A DNA stretch of 64,000 nucleotides from Neckera pumila (lineage: Eukaryota > Streptophyta > Bryopsida > Hypnales > Neckeraceae), in NCBI GenBank assembly GCA_963969595.1, contig OZ018415.1, positions 20,899,782-20,963,781 on the forward strand, written 5' to 3'. Each line of letters begins with the position of its first letter. The first letter of the stretch is position 1. The notes below the pieces were generated by a model that saw only the letters and a list, made by a program, of their open reading frames with translations, was not told where the DNA came from and ran no database searches. Shown here piece by piece: positions 24,601-37,000 of this stretch. The position numbers and the translations under genes were made by a program.

Positions 24601-24937
24601 TTGAAAGCTCATAACTTGATCAAATAATATGTAAATGTTAAGTATTGAGTGTGTTGGAATCGTCTTGGACGAGGTCCACATTAAAAAACCATATAATGAA
24701 GAGAAACCTCTCGAACCACAAGAATGGATTCCCTACCTATCTTCTGATTCTATCAATTGTAATTGGATGCCTTACCAAATTCTTCACTGACACTCTTTTT
24801 CAATTCTCTTTGATTTGGTCCAGGCGGACACCGAAGGCCACATTGCAATTATGATGCCAAGACCAGAGGACTGGTTGAAAGTTTCCAAAACACTCCTTAC
24901 GTTTGAGCAGTACAAGGAACGGCGTGGCATTGTGTGA
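21639..24937 (+). CDS. ABITRAM/FAM206A-like protein (join 21639..21900, 22502..22532, 23657..23783, 23999..24069, 24193..24265, 24824..24937)
   Basis: Six-exon model, 225 residues. Every junction has GT/AG sites and the phases (1, 2, 0, 2, 0) agree. An acidic low-complexity N-terminus (1-65) precedes the conserved core: LCVIGLLPTH (99-108), VDFNVGKQNR, KVSGKRKK (135-140, end of exon 3), LCKV (151-154), RCCVRGVLLEVNERL (164-178), EGHIAIMMPRPEDW (192-205) and LLTFEQYKERRGI at the C-terminus. This order matches the small eukaryotic ABITRAM (Simiate/FAM206A) family, of about 180 residues in animals, linked there to actin binding and transcription. The plant role is not established. Exon 2 is a 31-nt micro-exon, the least certain part, chosen by phase and by the good sites CCTTGCAG and GTAAGA. 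The ATG at 21639 is the first in frame. The 'RYYTRW' motif of animal relatives is replaced here by a weaker match (NYIHW). Confidence 0.82.
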
Positions 24938-26417
24938 AACTTCTGATGTTCAGTTTAAGGTAACCACGCCTAAATCCGACACGTCAAGCATCGGGTATAG
25001 CTACTATAATTAAAATTTTCAGGTTTTAATATATTGTTCGCAAATCAAAGAGAATTCTAATGCACCGTGCGCGAATGCATTATTTGAACACCATATGCTA
25101 ACATTATGTGGATTCACAATTTTATCTGTAGATCACCTCTAACCGACACAAATTTTGATGGTAAGATCGTGTACATTCTCCAAGGTAATATGTACTCATC
25201 GTGCAAGATTTTCGGGGTGTAGACAGGTGCTGCAATTGGGTACCTCTCCTGTTGGCATTGGAGACCTTGATGCTTACCGCATCTTCAGCCAACATGTATC
25301 GGTTTGAAGATATTGCTTGGTACGAATCTTCTGAAATGTGCTGAGGAATCGGCGGTGACTTTTTCTAATCTAGGGAAATTAATGGAGAGGCAAATTTGAG
25401 AATTGGTGATCCAATCCTTTCGACACAACTACCCTTGGGACCAGGCCAAGGTGCGAAAGATACATTTTTCAACTTCATGTGCTGTACATGGTCTTGGAGG
25501 TATCAAGGTGTCCATGTATTTTAACTGTTGTTTACGAGGCATATCTGGATTGGAACTAATTAATATATGTCTGGATGAGTGTTTTGTTTTCTTTAATAAT
25601 TTTTCATCCCATTTTTCGTTATTTCACTGAGGCGGCTCCAAGAATTTTTTTGAGTCTATCAATTCTGGGGAATTTTGCATACCTTTTATTTTGTTACTTC
25701 GGTAACTACAGGACCGTTTTTGGCAATTTACAATTTTGAAACATTGGAACCGTCTGAAATACTTGATACCTTAATGTACTGTACTGTACATGATCTCGGA
25801 GGTATCAAGCAGACACAAGTATGATCATGATTCTTAAGCAGTCACAAGCCAGTGCAATCAGTAACAACCTGAAGTCGGTGGTGGTACGCAAAAAGTGGGG
25901 AAACCTGGCGTGTACGAAGCTGTAAGAAAATAACCTCAAAGTCAATATTGGTTGCAAGAATGTCGTCGATGCACTTAAGTGCAAGTATAACCTACGCTAG
26001 GGTCAGATTTGTTAAAAAATAATTCAAAATAATTCAATATGGCATCTAATGAAATTTTCATCCAAAAAAACCATGATGCCAAAGCCATGAGTATTGATAA
26101 AGCTGTGAGTATTGGTAAAGGTCACAAAATATGCTGAACTTTGTAAAATGAACTTTCAGAAATTCTAGATCAAGTTAATGTATGGAAATTCATTTGAAAA
26201 GGAAATGATTGCATATGGGGCTAAGTAAATTTTTGACCCAAAGTATAGTGCGTGGGTAGCAAGCCTTTTGTAGACCTCCCTAATAAACCTTCCCATGATA
26301 TATGTATAATTTATCCTCTATTTTGGAGTGGTTAATTTTATATTTTTTAACCTCTAAAAGCTAATTTGTCTAATTCCAAATATGAAATCAAAAATTTTCA
26401 AATCTAATCACCAGTAG
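24938..26417. other. 3' flank of the ABITRAM-like gene and intergenic
   Basis: A possible 3' UTR intron donor (TTTAAG|GTAACC) follows the stop codon, but I cannot fix an acceptor. From about 25200 to 25500 the sequence is less AT-rich, with no family-like frame. The remainder is spacer. Confidence 0.35.
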
Positions 26418-26617
26418 TAAATAACAAGTTCTAGTGGTTTCTTCTTGTGCAATTATTTTTTTCCCTTATAGGCCCTTTAAAAGGCTCTCTACCCATATAT
26501 ACTTGCATTCCATTCTCCTCAACCCACGTAAGAATGTCCTTCAATGTTTATTGCAATGATTGAGTCTACACAATATGAAAGTCACGAATGGGAGAAAATG
26601 CTAGAACTTGTTATTTA
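26418..26617. repeat. Inverted repeat with perfect 17-bp arms
   Basis: TAAATAACAAGTTCTAG (26418-26434) is the exact reverse complement of 26601-26617, separated by 166 bp that contain no gene. It may be a small foldback element. Confidence 0.6.
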
Positions 26618-27297
26618 CGGGAGAGGTGAGACATGAAAACAACATCTCTTGAATTGGCGGTAGAATTTTCAAGAAGAAGTTGAAATCAAACAAACATTGC
26701 AAATGACAAACATTGAAAACTGATTTCTTGTTTTTTCAAACTTTGAAAAATCATAAAAAATTCATTTCTTATCACAATCTCTTCATTTCTTCAATTCTAC
26801 TTGCAAATGGCTTTTCTCCACCTTTTCAATCTCTACAAAGTAGCGTATATGAGTTGACAAATAGTTGTTCTCCAAGGTAACTGGATATTGTAATAGGCTG
26901 ATGGCTACCTCACTGCAATCTTCAAAATAATCCTCAATAATTCAAAATTCAAAAATTTAAAATTCCTATTCCAACAAATGTAAAATACCACTCAGACACT
27001 CTGCCCACAACTTGAACGACAAGTCACACAATTCTCCATCTCAGACAGACAGCAGAAGAAACTCGAGGGCCTCGGCCGGCCATCCTGCATTTAATGCTTA
27101 CAACACATGTTTTTTGCATTTCCACTCCTGAGCCACTGACTGAACTGAAGAACTTTCTTCTGATTTTGAACCAATGCTTATGCGCATTCAGCTTAATCTA
27201 TTGGCACCGGCTTTACGAAGACAGCGGCCATTCTTATTATTCTAAGCTTAATCATCGTTGAAGAGCCAGGTTCCCAATACGCTCACTGTCACTGGAG
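26618..27297. other. Intergenic, nothing identified
   Basis: AT-rich, turning GC-richer after about 27000. I see no convincing coding frame. Confidence 0.45.
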
Positions 27298-27318
27298 CAG
27301 CAGCAGCAGCAGCAGCAG
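27298..27318 (+). repeat. (CAG)7 microsatellite
   Basis: Seven uninterrupted CAG triplets in a non-coding context, likely polymorphic. Confidence 0.9.
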
Positions 27319-27632
27319 CCACTGTGCCACAGTGTTGCTACAGTGAGTGGCTCTGAGAAACTATCAGACGGAGGTTTCCACGCCATCAAAAGCCGTTTAT
27401 AGTTTCAAAAAAAAGGGCGACTATTCTATTGTGTTTCAAGAAAAAGGGGGACAATTTCTTATTGGTTTTCAAATGACTATTTTATTGTGTTTCAAAGTAA
27501 ACAAAGAGTAAATCATTTGAAATCATATAAAAATCATATATCATTTTTCTCAAGAACTGAAAACATTTGTCATCAGTAGCAGCACCCAATTTCTCATGGT
27601 GTAGCTGACATCAGCTGAACTTTGACGGTGAT

Positions 27633-27706
27633 TGTTTCAACTGTTTCTATTGTTTCTATTGTTTCTACTGTTTCTACTGTTTCTGTTGTTGTTGTTGTTG
27701 TTGTTT
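27633..27706 (+). repeat. 9-bp minisatellite (TGTTTCTAY) running into (GTT)n
   Basis: About six copies of a 9-base unit TGTTTCTAT/C, the first one variant, pass directly into a run of GTT triplets ending near 27706. Confidence 0.85.
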
Positions 27707-28251
27707 TATTATTAAGCTTAAGTTACTTTCTTTTGGAGTTTGGAGTGAGTGAGTCGGTGCTCTTCAGTTCAGTTCCACCCTCATTAAGCTTAAGTTAAGT
27801 TAAGTTCTGTTCACCACCGCAAGTTTCCCAACCAGCAGTCCACTACAGTAGCAATGTCAATGCTTTTCAAGCAGCCATACATTCATTGTCAGTGGAAGAA
27901 GGTGACAAATTCCTTTTGCATCTTTCAACTCTGTGCAGCAGGGAGACGGGAAAAAGGACGTTTTTTCGAAGTTTGGGTACCATTGATTCTTTGTCTAGAA
28001 TTTGGCAAAACATTGTCTCCTATCGTGGGAGATGACTCTTTATTACTTTCACATGACACCAGCGTTTGATAACGGTGATTTTCCTCCTGTTCGTAGAGGG
28101 AGGTGGGTTTTTTTCCAAGGGCTCCGTTTGCATCCTCTCCTTATCAAAATCTCCGAGTCCATTACCTCTGGTATCAGATTTTCACCGGCCAATTTTCTTA
28201 ACTTCAAATTTGTAACTTCCGTATAAGTAGGAATAATCCATTTTTCATGGC
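27707..28251 (+). other. Unassigned stretch with two overlapping open frames
   Basis: TTAAGCTTAAGTTA repeats flank the start. ATG-initiated frames at 27854-28069 and 28002-28226 overlap and have moderately coding-like composition (for example FFEVWVPLILCLEFGKTLSPI). I recognise no family and found no exon partner. Confidence 0.2.
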
Positions 28252-28375
28252 AATCAAGTTCAAAACTATTGTGGTTGCTACTTAAATAACTTATGTATTG
28301 TTCACATGTCTCAAATTAACTTTAGAACTGTTGTGGTTGTTACTTCATATATATTGTTCACATGTCTCAAATTTA
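28252..28375 (+). repeat. Tandem repeat of about 60 bp, two units
   Basis: The units share TTGTGGTTG(C/T)TACTT and ATTGTTCACATGTCTCAAATT in the same order. A third, degraded partial unit (TTGTGATTGTTACTTAAG) lies near 28426. Confidence 0.75.
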
Positions 28376-28752
28376 TCAACTCTTGCCTAATCAAAGCACT
28401 TAGAGCTTGATGTCAACAAACAAGTTGTGATTGTTACTTAAGTATGTAATGTTGTTCCAAGGGACAATAGCCAACCGTAAATCGATACCCGTCTTGTCCA
28501 AGAAGATACCCGCCTCTAGTAACCTATATATTAGCCTTGGATTTTGGATTGGAAGCAGCTAAAATCTGACAATTTCATGGAAGCGGCGGCTAAGTATCCA
28601 TCATTTATTTCTCAACACCGGTTGGTTGCGGGTCCTATTAATTTTTTGTCTTGGTTTTGAATCCTCCATTTTCACTTTCCAAATACATTGGCTAACAATG
28701 AACGAACTGCTGGTTCTTCTCAGAATGGCCAAGGCACCAAGTATTTTCACTT
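28376..28752. other. Intergenic with a 19-bp duplicated word
   Basis: GGCCAAGGCACCAAGTATT occurs just before element C (from about 28728) and again inside its left end (from about 28768). Otherwise unremarkable. Confidence 0.5.
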
Positions 28753-29005
28753 ATCAAACCCCTAATTGGCCAAGGCACCAAGTATTGGTGTTGACAATAC
28801 TTTGAAGTTAAATAAAACCTAACCAAGTTGCTATTTTTAGTAGTTTATATTTTTGAAAAAAATTCTTTTTGAAGTTTAGTTTTAGCATCAAAAATCCGAT
28901 TTTGTAATGATTGATTATGATTTTTCATTTTTTTTTCATTGCCCTAAAAGTGACATTTTTTGACAATTCCTATCCAAAATGTACATCAAGTCCTTTAGGG
29001 GTTAA
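28753..29005 (+). mobile_element. TTAA element C (family 4, internally deleted)
   Basis: The right end is CCTTTAGGGGTTAA; the left end (CAAACCCCTAATTGGCC) has a degenerate TTAA. The interior (ACTTTGAAGTTAA, CTAACCAA, TTGCTATTTTTAGTAGTTT) matches element L at 63065-63706, which is 642 bp long, so C is a 253-bp deletion derivative. Confidence 0.6.
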
Positions 29006-29151
29006 CTATTGATGATGCTCTTAAGGAAACAACTTTGGGTAGCTTGTGCTAAATCCCTCTTTTGCTTTTGAAATTTGATAAGTATGTAACTATCGTGAAA
29101 CAATATGCAATTGTCAAATTAAAAAACTTGCTTTTGCTACAAAATCTCACT

Positions 29152-30068
29152 TTAATCCTTCAAGGACCAAGATGACACAATGTTTTATCTTCAAATTTCC
29201 AATGACAAATTCTTGGTAGGATGACACAAATCTCAATATTTTATAAAACAGAGACTTGTAGAATAACAAGTTGACAAAAATTTTGCAGTTTTTTATTTTC
29301 AATTTTTTTGTGTAAGAAGTATTTGTAAATTTATTTAGGAAATGTAGTCTAATAGAAAATGGGACAAATATAATTTTTTTACAATAAAAGGAATAGTAGG
29401 GTTGGAAAAAAAACATTTTCTTGGACATATCTAGTCTTTCCTTTGGACAAATAAATTAGGCCTAGGGAAAAAAAATTCAAATTCATTTCTTTAGCAATTT
29501 TAAAAATACAAGGTTCAATCTGGTGAAATGAAGGATACAAAAATAATTAGAATCATTCCAAATTTTTTGAAGATATTCCAAACAAAATGCTAATAATGTC
29601 TACTATTAAATTAAAAAAATTAACACGTATATAAATTTTAAATTTTTTATAGGATCCAATTTGGTCAGTTTTAGCTTTCTAGTCCTTCTATTTGAAAATG
29701 TGTACAAATTTGAGAGAGTTTTTTATTTCACATTTTTTTTAATTTAAAAAAATTCCAAATCTGCCTTAGATTCCAATACAATTTTTTTGGAGGGGTAAAA
29801 AAGCATCATTTATCTTCTTATAATTTTTCTTCTCCAAAAGGTACATTTTTTTGCCTATAAAGGTGATCATCCAAAATTGTTTTATCCTAAAAATCTAATA
29901 GGCAATATTTTCCACAATTAATTCCATGTATACCAGAAAATTTTGTCTTCACTTTTGTATGGTTCAAATTTCAAATTTCAAGCACATCCATGTGCAAAAA
30001 AATATCAAAGTGGGATGATTCATTGAAAATCTCCATTGTCAAGAAGTTGTTGGGCCTAGAGGGGTCAA
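29152..30068 (-). mobile_element. TTAA element D (family 3, reverse orientation)
   Basis: Starts TTAATCCTTCAAGGACC and ends GGCCTAGAGGGGTCAA, the right TTAA having decayed. In reverse complement it is the same element as E (13918-14814). It is non-coding. Confidence 0.65.
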
Positions 30069-30359
30069 GAGAAATCAAAGTTTGTTGTACATGTTGTGCA
30101 AGGTTGAAGAAAAACTACTTTTCAGTTCAAATGTTGAATATTTCAATCTTTTGCTATTAAAGTTTCTAAATTTTTTTCCCAAATATTCCCATAGTAGTTT
30201 AGTGTAATTTTGCATGGTTCCAGTTTTTCTTAAACTTTTTATTCAATTTATCAATGCAATAGAAAGTGACAAGTTTCTGCCCAAAACACACACTAATCAT
30301 ATAAAAGTTAAGAAGAACTTGTTAATGCAACAATGACATCCCAAACATCATCTGTTGTA

Positions 30360-31297
30360 TTAACCCCTAAGATACTGAGGTCCTTTTTCAGCCAAAAAAC
30401 ACTCAAAACTGCCATTTCTATAGCAAAAAGTAAAAAAAACTGAAAAATATTTTTTCTTCACATGTAACCATAGGGTCTTACACCTAACTAGTTTGAAAGT
30501 GTGTGGAAAAAATTTCAGAATTTTTGACCGCACAAATTGCAAGATATTTGTGTTTAAAGTAAAAAAAAAGCAAGTTTTTCAGCACATTGCGGGACTAGAT
30601 TTATTGACTTTGAACATTTTTAACTTAAAATTTTTGCACTATAGAATTTTGAGCTTTAAATCTTTGTAGTGGAGAATTGAGTTGAGAGTCTAGGAAAAAA
30701 AATAAAAATAAAAAAAATTAATTATCATTCTTTAAAAAATTGTTAAGTAGGAGTAGTTACAAGATAGAAGGAAAATCTAAAATATTCATATATTTTAGAT
30801 GGAATTAAAATTTGTGAATCCCAATGGTGAGATTGTTCTATCAAGTAATATAAACCATGTGAAAAAAAAAAAAAAAAATTGGAAAATTGAAAAATTGCAT
30901 TCAGAAATGCATCCTAGAAGTTATTTTTTTCAAAAAGATGCTTAACTGCTCAAAAAACAAGAATGTCCATAAGTTTCTCATAACAAATCCCAATGAAATG
31001 TATCAAAGCTTTTCAAGTAGACAAAAACATAATCTATGAGAAAAAAATTATTAAAAGAAAAAATTCAAATTTTTGTCCTTTTTGTTTTGCTGCCTGCCGT
31101 CCCTTGTTTTGAGCTTATTTAGTCATAACTTTTTTTTCCCGGACACCGATTGTGAAAAAAATTATATTCCCACAAAGCTTATTAGTTTTTCTATCTTCCA
31201 AAAAAGTTTCAAAAAATCGCGACAAAATTTCAGCCTGTGGGTATTTGCCCGAAATCCCAAATGTCCGTCAAGCCGACAATGGTCCTTTAGGGATTAA
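30360..31297 (-). mobile_element. TTAA element F (family 1, reverse orientation)
   Basis: 938 bp with intact TTAA at both ends (TTAACCCCTAAGATAC on the left, GGTCCTTTAGGGATTAA on the right). Its reverse complement aligns by eye with A, H and I over the full length. The internal frame at 31073-31297 is an artefact of the terminal sequence. Confidence 0.75.
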
Positions 31298-32139
31298 GTA
31301 TGCAACGTCACGATTCCTATCACGATCCTTGTTGCAAAATCTGTCACTTTTTTCATCCCTGATAAACCTCATCAATTATTTCATCTCACATTTACAATGA
31401 AAACCTAAAGTGCAACAAGCATTCTTGTGATCCGTTCTGCACACATTTACCTTGTCCCTATGTATAGAGATGGCTTGTATTATTGAAATATGCAAGTTTT
31501 TTTTCAATGACAATATGTTCCATTTCCCTAAAATGTAGTAAATTGTATAGTTATTAAAAATACATGCATTTTAATTCTAGATATTTTGGTATGATTATAT
31601 GTTCAGAAATATCATTATATAAATTTCAGTAATAATAAATAAATTCATTATGCCAATAGTTACATTATTACACTAATTAAATTGGAATTGACAATGCCTT
31701 CCCTTCTCATGATTTTGAATATCATTGTCACCTTGTCCATAACTTATGGAGATGTTTGAGTGAATTACCTTGTGCTTGGCACATCATGTTTTTTACAGCC
31801 ATGATAGGGCAGTCATCAACTTCTGTTGATTGCCCTGTTTCAACAGCTACAGTATTTATCTGCATAAAATTTGTGGTATGAGGTACACTAAACAATAATG
31901 AAACTTAGTGTAACCACATTAATTGATTTGGAAATGCTAAAACTTTTTTACTTTTGGTTAAGATTTTTTACCAAGACGGAGCACACTGTTCAAAGAGGGG
32001 ATCCTTCTAAACAAAGTTGGTAAAAATATTCATCAAGCATTTATAAATCAATTAGTATGGTTTACACTAACTTTGCACCATCAATGTCCAAACAATATAC
32101 ATTTCAGGAAGTGAACGCTTACAGTGACAATTCCATTTC
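31298..32139. other. AT-rich intergenic, nothing identified
   Basis: No frame, repeat or hairpin worth naming in this spacer. Confidence 0.5.
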
Positions 32140-32270
32140 AACTTCAAACATTTATAACTAATTCCACAAAGCTCCAAAACATATGAAACAAATTAGATTA
32201 GATGCTAATTCCATTTGTCTTTCAAGATAAATGTACCGGAAAATCAGTTTCAATTTCAAGAAGTCTAGCC
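32140..32270 (+). repeat. Dispersed repeat R2, copy 2 (partial)
   Basis: Contains 'taactaattccacaaagctc' followed by 'gatgctaattccattt', the same block order as at 4860-4950 and 41035-41110. Confidence 0.5.
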
Positions 32271-32619
32271 ATCCTACCTTAGTTCGTTAGTGGGAGTGTC
32301 TAAAACCTGTCATAATTCTGATCTACTGGGAGTCCTTTGCAAAACATTTCGAGGGACAAGGTTCTTGGCATGTGTTAAAAAGAAAGTGTGTCCAAAGTGT
32401 TGACCTATTTTAAGTGCGACTTTGCTTGTAGTTTGGAGGGGCGTTTGGTGTGTAATGCAACCAAAATAAGATGAAAAGGACCGACTAGCAATGGACTCAC
32501 AGGCATGCCATCAGTTTGGGAAACATATGTGTACGAAAACAAATATTTTCTAGTGACAGGGAGTTTGCACGATCATGGTGCATTGAAGCACTAAGGTAAG
32601 GTAGGAGGTCCATAAATTG
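32271..32619. other. Intergenic, nothing identified
   Basis: Spacer between two R2-like pieces, with no coding or structural signal. Confidence 0.4.
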
Positions 32620-32756
32620 CCTATTTAAGAGTTGAAACAAAATTTTGCGGAGGTAAAATTTCTTGAAATATTTTTTCAAAAAAACTTCCTTGAAAAGCAA
32701 GGGGAATTGGCATGTAATCCAAGTCATTTTGTAATTTTTGGAGCTTTGTGGAATAG
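32620..32756 (-). repeat. Dispersed repeat R2, copy 3 (reverse)
   Basis: In reverse complement this gives the R2 order: TATTCCACAAAGCTCCAAAA, then TGCCAATTCCCC..., then the CCTTGAAA block. Together with copy 2 it frames 32140-32756 as a possible inverted pair. Confidence 0.45.
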
Positions 32757-32872
32757 GCTCTAAAATCATGTACCCACCTCCTCAAAGGTACATTGTTTGT
32801 ACATTGTTGAAGGCTACAAAAAAGCATCATGTACAAATAGTGTACATTTGAAGAGGTGGGTGATTTTAGAGC
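32757..32872. repeat. Small hairpin MITE, about 116 bp
   Basis: GCTCTAAAATCA at the left pairs with TGATTTTAGAGC at the right, and the pairing continues inward through CCCACCTC/GAGGTGGG and GGTACA/TGTACA with few mismatches. Confidence 0.7.
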
Positions 32873-32879
32873 TAGAGCA

Positions 32880-33030
32880 CCTTTAGAAATTCCTACCTTA
32901 ATTGAGTCCATTATAGGCCAAATGGGAGCAAGACCATTGTGGACAGAATTATATTAGTGGTGTACATTCAAGTTTTGAAATGTACACCACTAGTATAATT
33001 TTGCTTGCAATGGGCCAACTGACCTTAACT
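32880..33030. repeat. Foldback repeat N (uninterrupted copy)
   Basis: The arms contain GGCCAAATGGGAGCAAG and the diverged complement CTTGCAATGGGCC, with inner arms GTGGTGTACATT / AATGTACACCAC meeting at about 32975. The same foldback occurs at 41813-42857, where TTAA element I has inserted between the arms. Confidence 0.7.
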
Positions 33031-33077
33031 CAAGGGAAGATGGCTCTAAATTGGGAAAAAATGTTTGAAATCAATCT

Positions 33078-34006
33078 TTAACCCCTAAGGACCAACATGC
33101 ATTTTTTGGCAGTATAGAAATTTTGGGCAAGTACGTGTGACTAGAGATATCCATATTTGAGGCTGAAATTTTAATAGAAGGTAGGGGCGAGGAATATCTT
33201 CATGTGTACCAAGTTTCATGACATTTTGAAATACGAGTCAAAAGTTGTGACCTAATATGTTACTTTTTTTTGTAACCGGGCAGTTTGGGCAGATCAGAAA
33301 AAATCATTTTTTCCGGAATTTTTTTAAAAATTGGTTCTCTACATTTATATATACTTAAAAAGCTTTGAATCATTCCATTTCAATCAATGAGTCAAAAGTT
33401 ATGAGGGTTTTTGGTTTGCGGGCAGTTATGGATTCTCTGCTCTAAAAAAACCTTTAAAGTCGTTTATTTAACTCAATTTTCAATTTTTTTGGAAAAAAAT
33501 AAAATCCTAGGATGTAGATTGATTATTACAACATTACAACTGTTGGGATTGGCATTTTTAAATTCCATGATTAAATTTTTAACAATTTAGTATTTTGAGT
33601 CATTTTCTACTTCTTTCTACTTACTATTTTTTTCCTATATGTTGTACAATTCCAAATGATGTGAAATTTTTCATGCATATAGACAACTTGTTTAGGAAAC
33701 TGAATTCAAAGAAGCACCACCTTTATCGGCATTTTTTCATTGAAAAGTGAGCTTGCAAAGTGCAGCTGCCCGGTTTTTCGCAGGATTGAAAAAATGGTTT
33801 TCAAGACTTTGAATGCTTATATCTTATGATCCACACGGTGGAATCTTCTGAAATTTTTACCACATGTTTTCAAAATATCATACTACAAGATCCTACGGTT
33901 ACATGTGTCAAAAATTTTTTTTTTCCAAAAATTTGGTAGTTGTATTAGAAGTGGCAGTTTTGGAGCGTTTTTGGTGATTACATAGTCATGAAACTTTAGG
34001 GGTTAA
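33078..34006 (+). mobile_element. TTAA element G (family 2)
   Basis: 929 bp with intact TTAA at both ends: TTAACCCCTAAGGACC and AAACTTTAGGGGTTAA. It is the best preserved member of the B/G/J subfamily and serves as the reference for the rearranged copy J. No coding frame. Confidence 0.75.
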
Positions 34007-37000
34007 TAGTCAATTAGGTCTACTGTTCTAATGAAATATATATAAATTGGCGCTAAATTTAGTTGAAGTCCAAAAATGAGATTTCAATATTCAATTGCAA
34101 AAGTTATTTAAGGTCAAAGAAAAATCAGTAGATACTATAAAATTGTGCTCTTTGCTCAATACCTTTGCATTGGACATTGTGCACGGAGCATCTTTCTGCT
34201 CACTAAACTTAATAGGGCATGCTTTTGGGTACATGTTTGGAATGTAGTCATTTGACTTCAACATAACATTCTTGAAAAATAAATTGAAGTATTTTTTCCT
34301 CTGGGAGATCACTCCGTATAGAGGTTTGTACTTCACGTCCAGCTAGAGATTTTGTTTAGGAGGGTATTTTGATGACTATGAACAATTAAATGGTCCCTAT
34401 TATTACCTAATTTCCTAATTTATGGTATTTTATGTCCCCTCACTATTACTGCATAATTCTAAAAGTGGCAATTTTCTGCACCTATACTTTGTTGTAAGAT
34501 CAAAGTAAAGTAAAATGAAAAAGGCAAACACAAAGATTAAAAACAAAAACAAAAACACATAAACTATAAATTAAATACAACATTCATTTAACACAATTTG
34601 AAGCACTTAATGTAAGGGCCAAAAAACAATACAAAGACAAAAACAATACACATGAAATAGAAACTAGAAAATGGCAGCATACACATCCAAAAGAATGAGA
34701 ACAACAAAATGAGGCACCACAATCCCATCAATATGGTGATATACCATGCAATACAAAACAACATGCAAAGAAATTAAAGAGGTGTGAAGCCAAAAAAAAC
34801 ATGGAAAGGCAAAACTAAATTAGAAATGAACAATAATAATTCATGTTGCATAGACTACATGAACATTTAGAAAATCTGCATATATTGTATTAAAAATTTA
34901 CAGAATAAAAAATGCCCCAGAGCTAAGAGGCAAAATCACATACTAAACCCTCTCACATATAGGCTATAGGCTAGGGTCACCTATAAGAATAACAAGCTAC
35001 GCCAATCTTCACCCTTCACCATAGAAAACTTACGAGGCTGCTAACCATGGCACAAAATGCCACAAAGCTCTTCCAACTCTCTACTGTTGAAATTTGACAA
35101 GGAAAAAATGTGTAGACGATTTGAAAGTGGTGCCAAAAGCTGCCACAATTTGAAGAAAAATCCCATATTGCGACTGAAGTTGTCCACCATAAATGCATTC
35201 CCATCAAACTTGGGATGTCAAGGCACACACAACCGTTCAAATTGAAAGTCTAAAACCTTAGACCAAACATATCTAAAATTCAATTTGGAACTCTAAAGAA
35301 TGAATCCTCATTGTAAATGAATACCTAAAATATAGTTTGGAATTCAAACCCTAAACCTTCATTGTAAGGTAAAAAACACCCTATATGCCTTCAAGTTTCT
35401 ACAAATTCCTACAAAGTGAGTCCCTCATTGTACACCTCACACATGATAGTAAATTGCAAACTTGAAGTATAAAACACCAACGATAAACAACACCAATAAA
35501 TTCTAAACCAGATCATGCAAATTTAACAAGATAAACTCATCGTAAACCCTAAACCTTTAAAGTGACGGCATGCATAGTACCACATTCAAACTATTCTTTG
35601 GGAAGTAGGAAGTGAAGTTGGTATGGTAGCGGGAAATAAAATTCGAAGCATCCAAACAAAGCAGTCAAAGTGAAATGTGAAACAACATTCAAAGCTTCCA
35701 AAATGTATGCAACAGTGCAAAGGAGAGGACAAGACTGTAAAGCTATGTAGGGATAGAAAATATCCATTGCATTGGACCATTACACAATTATTCATTCAAC
35801 CATGAACTCAAGGCCAACAGTCCTACTCATTGATCCTACTAACAATAAATTCCTAGGATCTATATCTTTGAGGCTATCTTAGAAAAAAAATTACAACTAT
35901 GAGGTATTATTTATACGTGTATCTTATTGATAACTAAGTGTGAATTAAACTGTATTGTGTATATTACCTCAAAGTTTTTTCTAATTTTTTAACACTGTGA
36001 ATTAATACCTTCCTATATTATGCCTCAAGTTATTTGGTAAAAAAAATAAGTGCTCCCCCCGAGATTTTTTCCAACCATATAGACATCCTAGAAGACATGT
36101 TATTTTTATATGGATACAATAGATAGGTTGGTAGTCTATAGCTTGAGCAAATTAAGTCCTCATTCATTTGATTTATGTTTCTAGAAAAAGATGAGAATAA
36201 ATATTCTTTTGTAAGAAGAAAAAAAAATTGAACAAAGTACTTCATATCCTTAAAGATGAACAAAATGCTTCCGAATGATGTTTTGTCCAAAATAACTTCT
36301 TATCCATCCACAATAATGATTGAAATCACATTTTTAATACAACCAAATGCAAATGAGAAAAATAATACAATTTCATCAAATATAAGAAATGATAAATTAA
36401 TTTTTTTTTAAAAGGTGGGCACCAAAGGTTTAAGGATTTAAGGCCTCCAAGGTAGACTTCCCATCTGAATCTTTGCGCATAATTCATTCGACCTAGTACT
36501 TGATTCCATAGTGTTTCCTCATTGCTTTGCCACAATCAAATCAAACAACAAAACAATGTTTAAAAAATTAAAAATTAAAATCCAAACCTTAGGGTTTTTT
36601 TTTAATTGTTTTGCTTGTTATGGTGAGATCTCCTAGACCGTCCGTTCCCCAATTGCATTCTTAGTATCGTCAAAAAGCCCTCAGTAAGGAAGGGTGTACG
36701 GGCTTTGTTTTGTGGCGTTCTGATTCATGGAAGAAAAGATATTGAATTTGGAAGTTTTTATGAATTAAAAATAAGAAATTATTTTTTTGTATTGGCTGTG
36801 GCAACGGCAGATGGTACACTAGTAAAAATAAAAACAACATAGACAAACTCCTTAAAAGCTTTTGTTTTACATCTACGGCCCTCTGAGTTTGAAAAAATTT
36901 GGATTGCCAGCCCTAGTTTTGAGGAAATAAATTGATCCTTTTATTTTCTCAAAAAGAAAAAGAAAAAGAAGGAGAAAGTTGCAAAGGATATGTCTTATTG

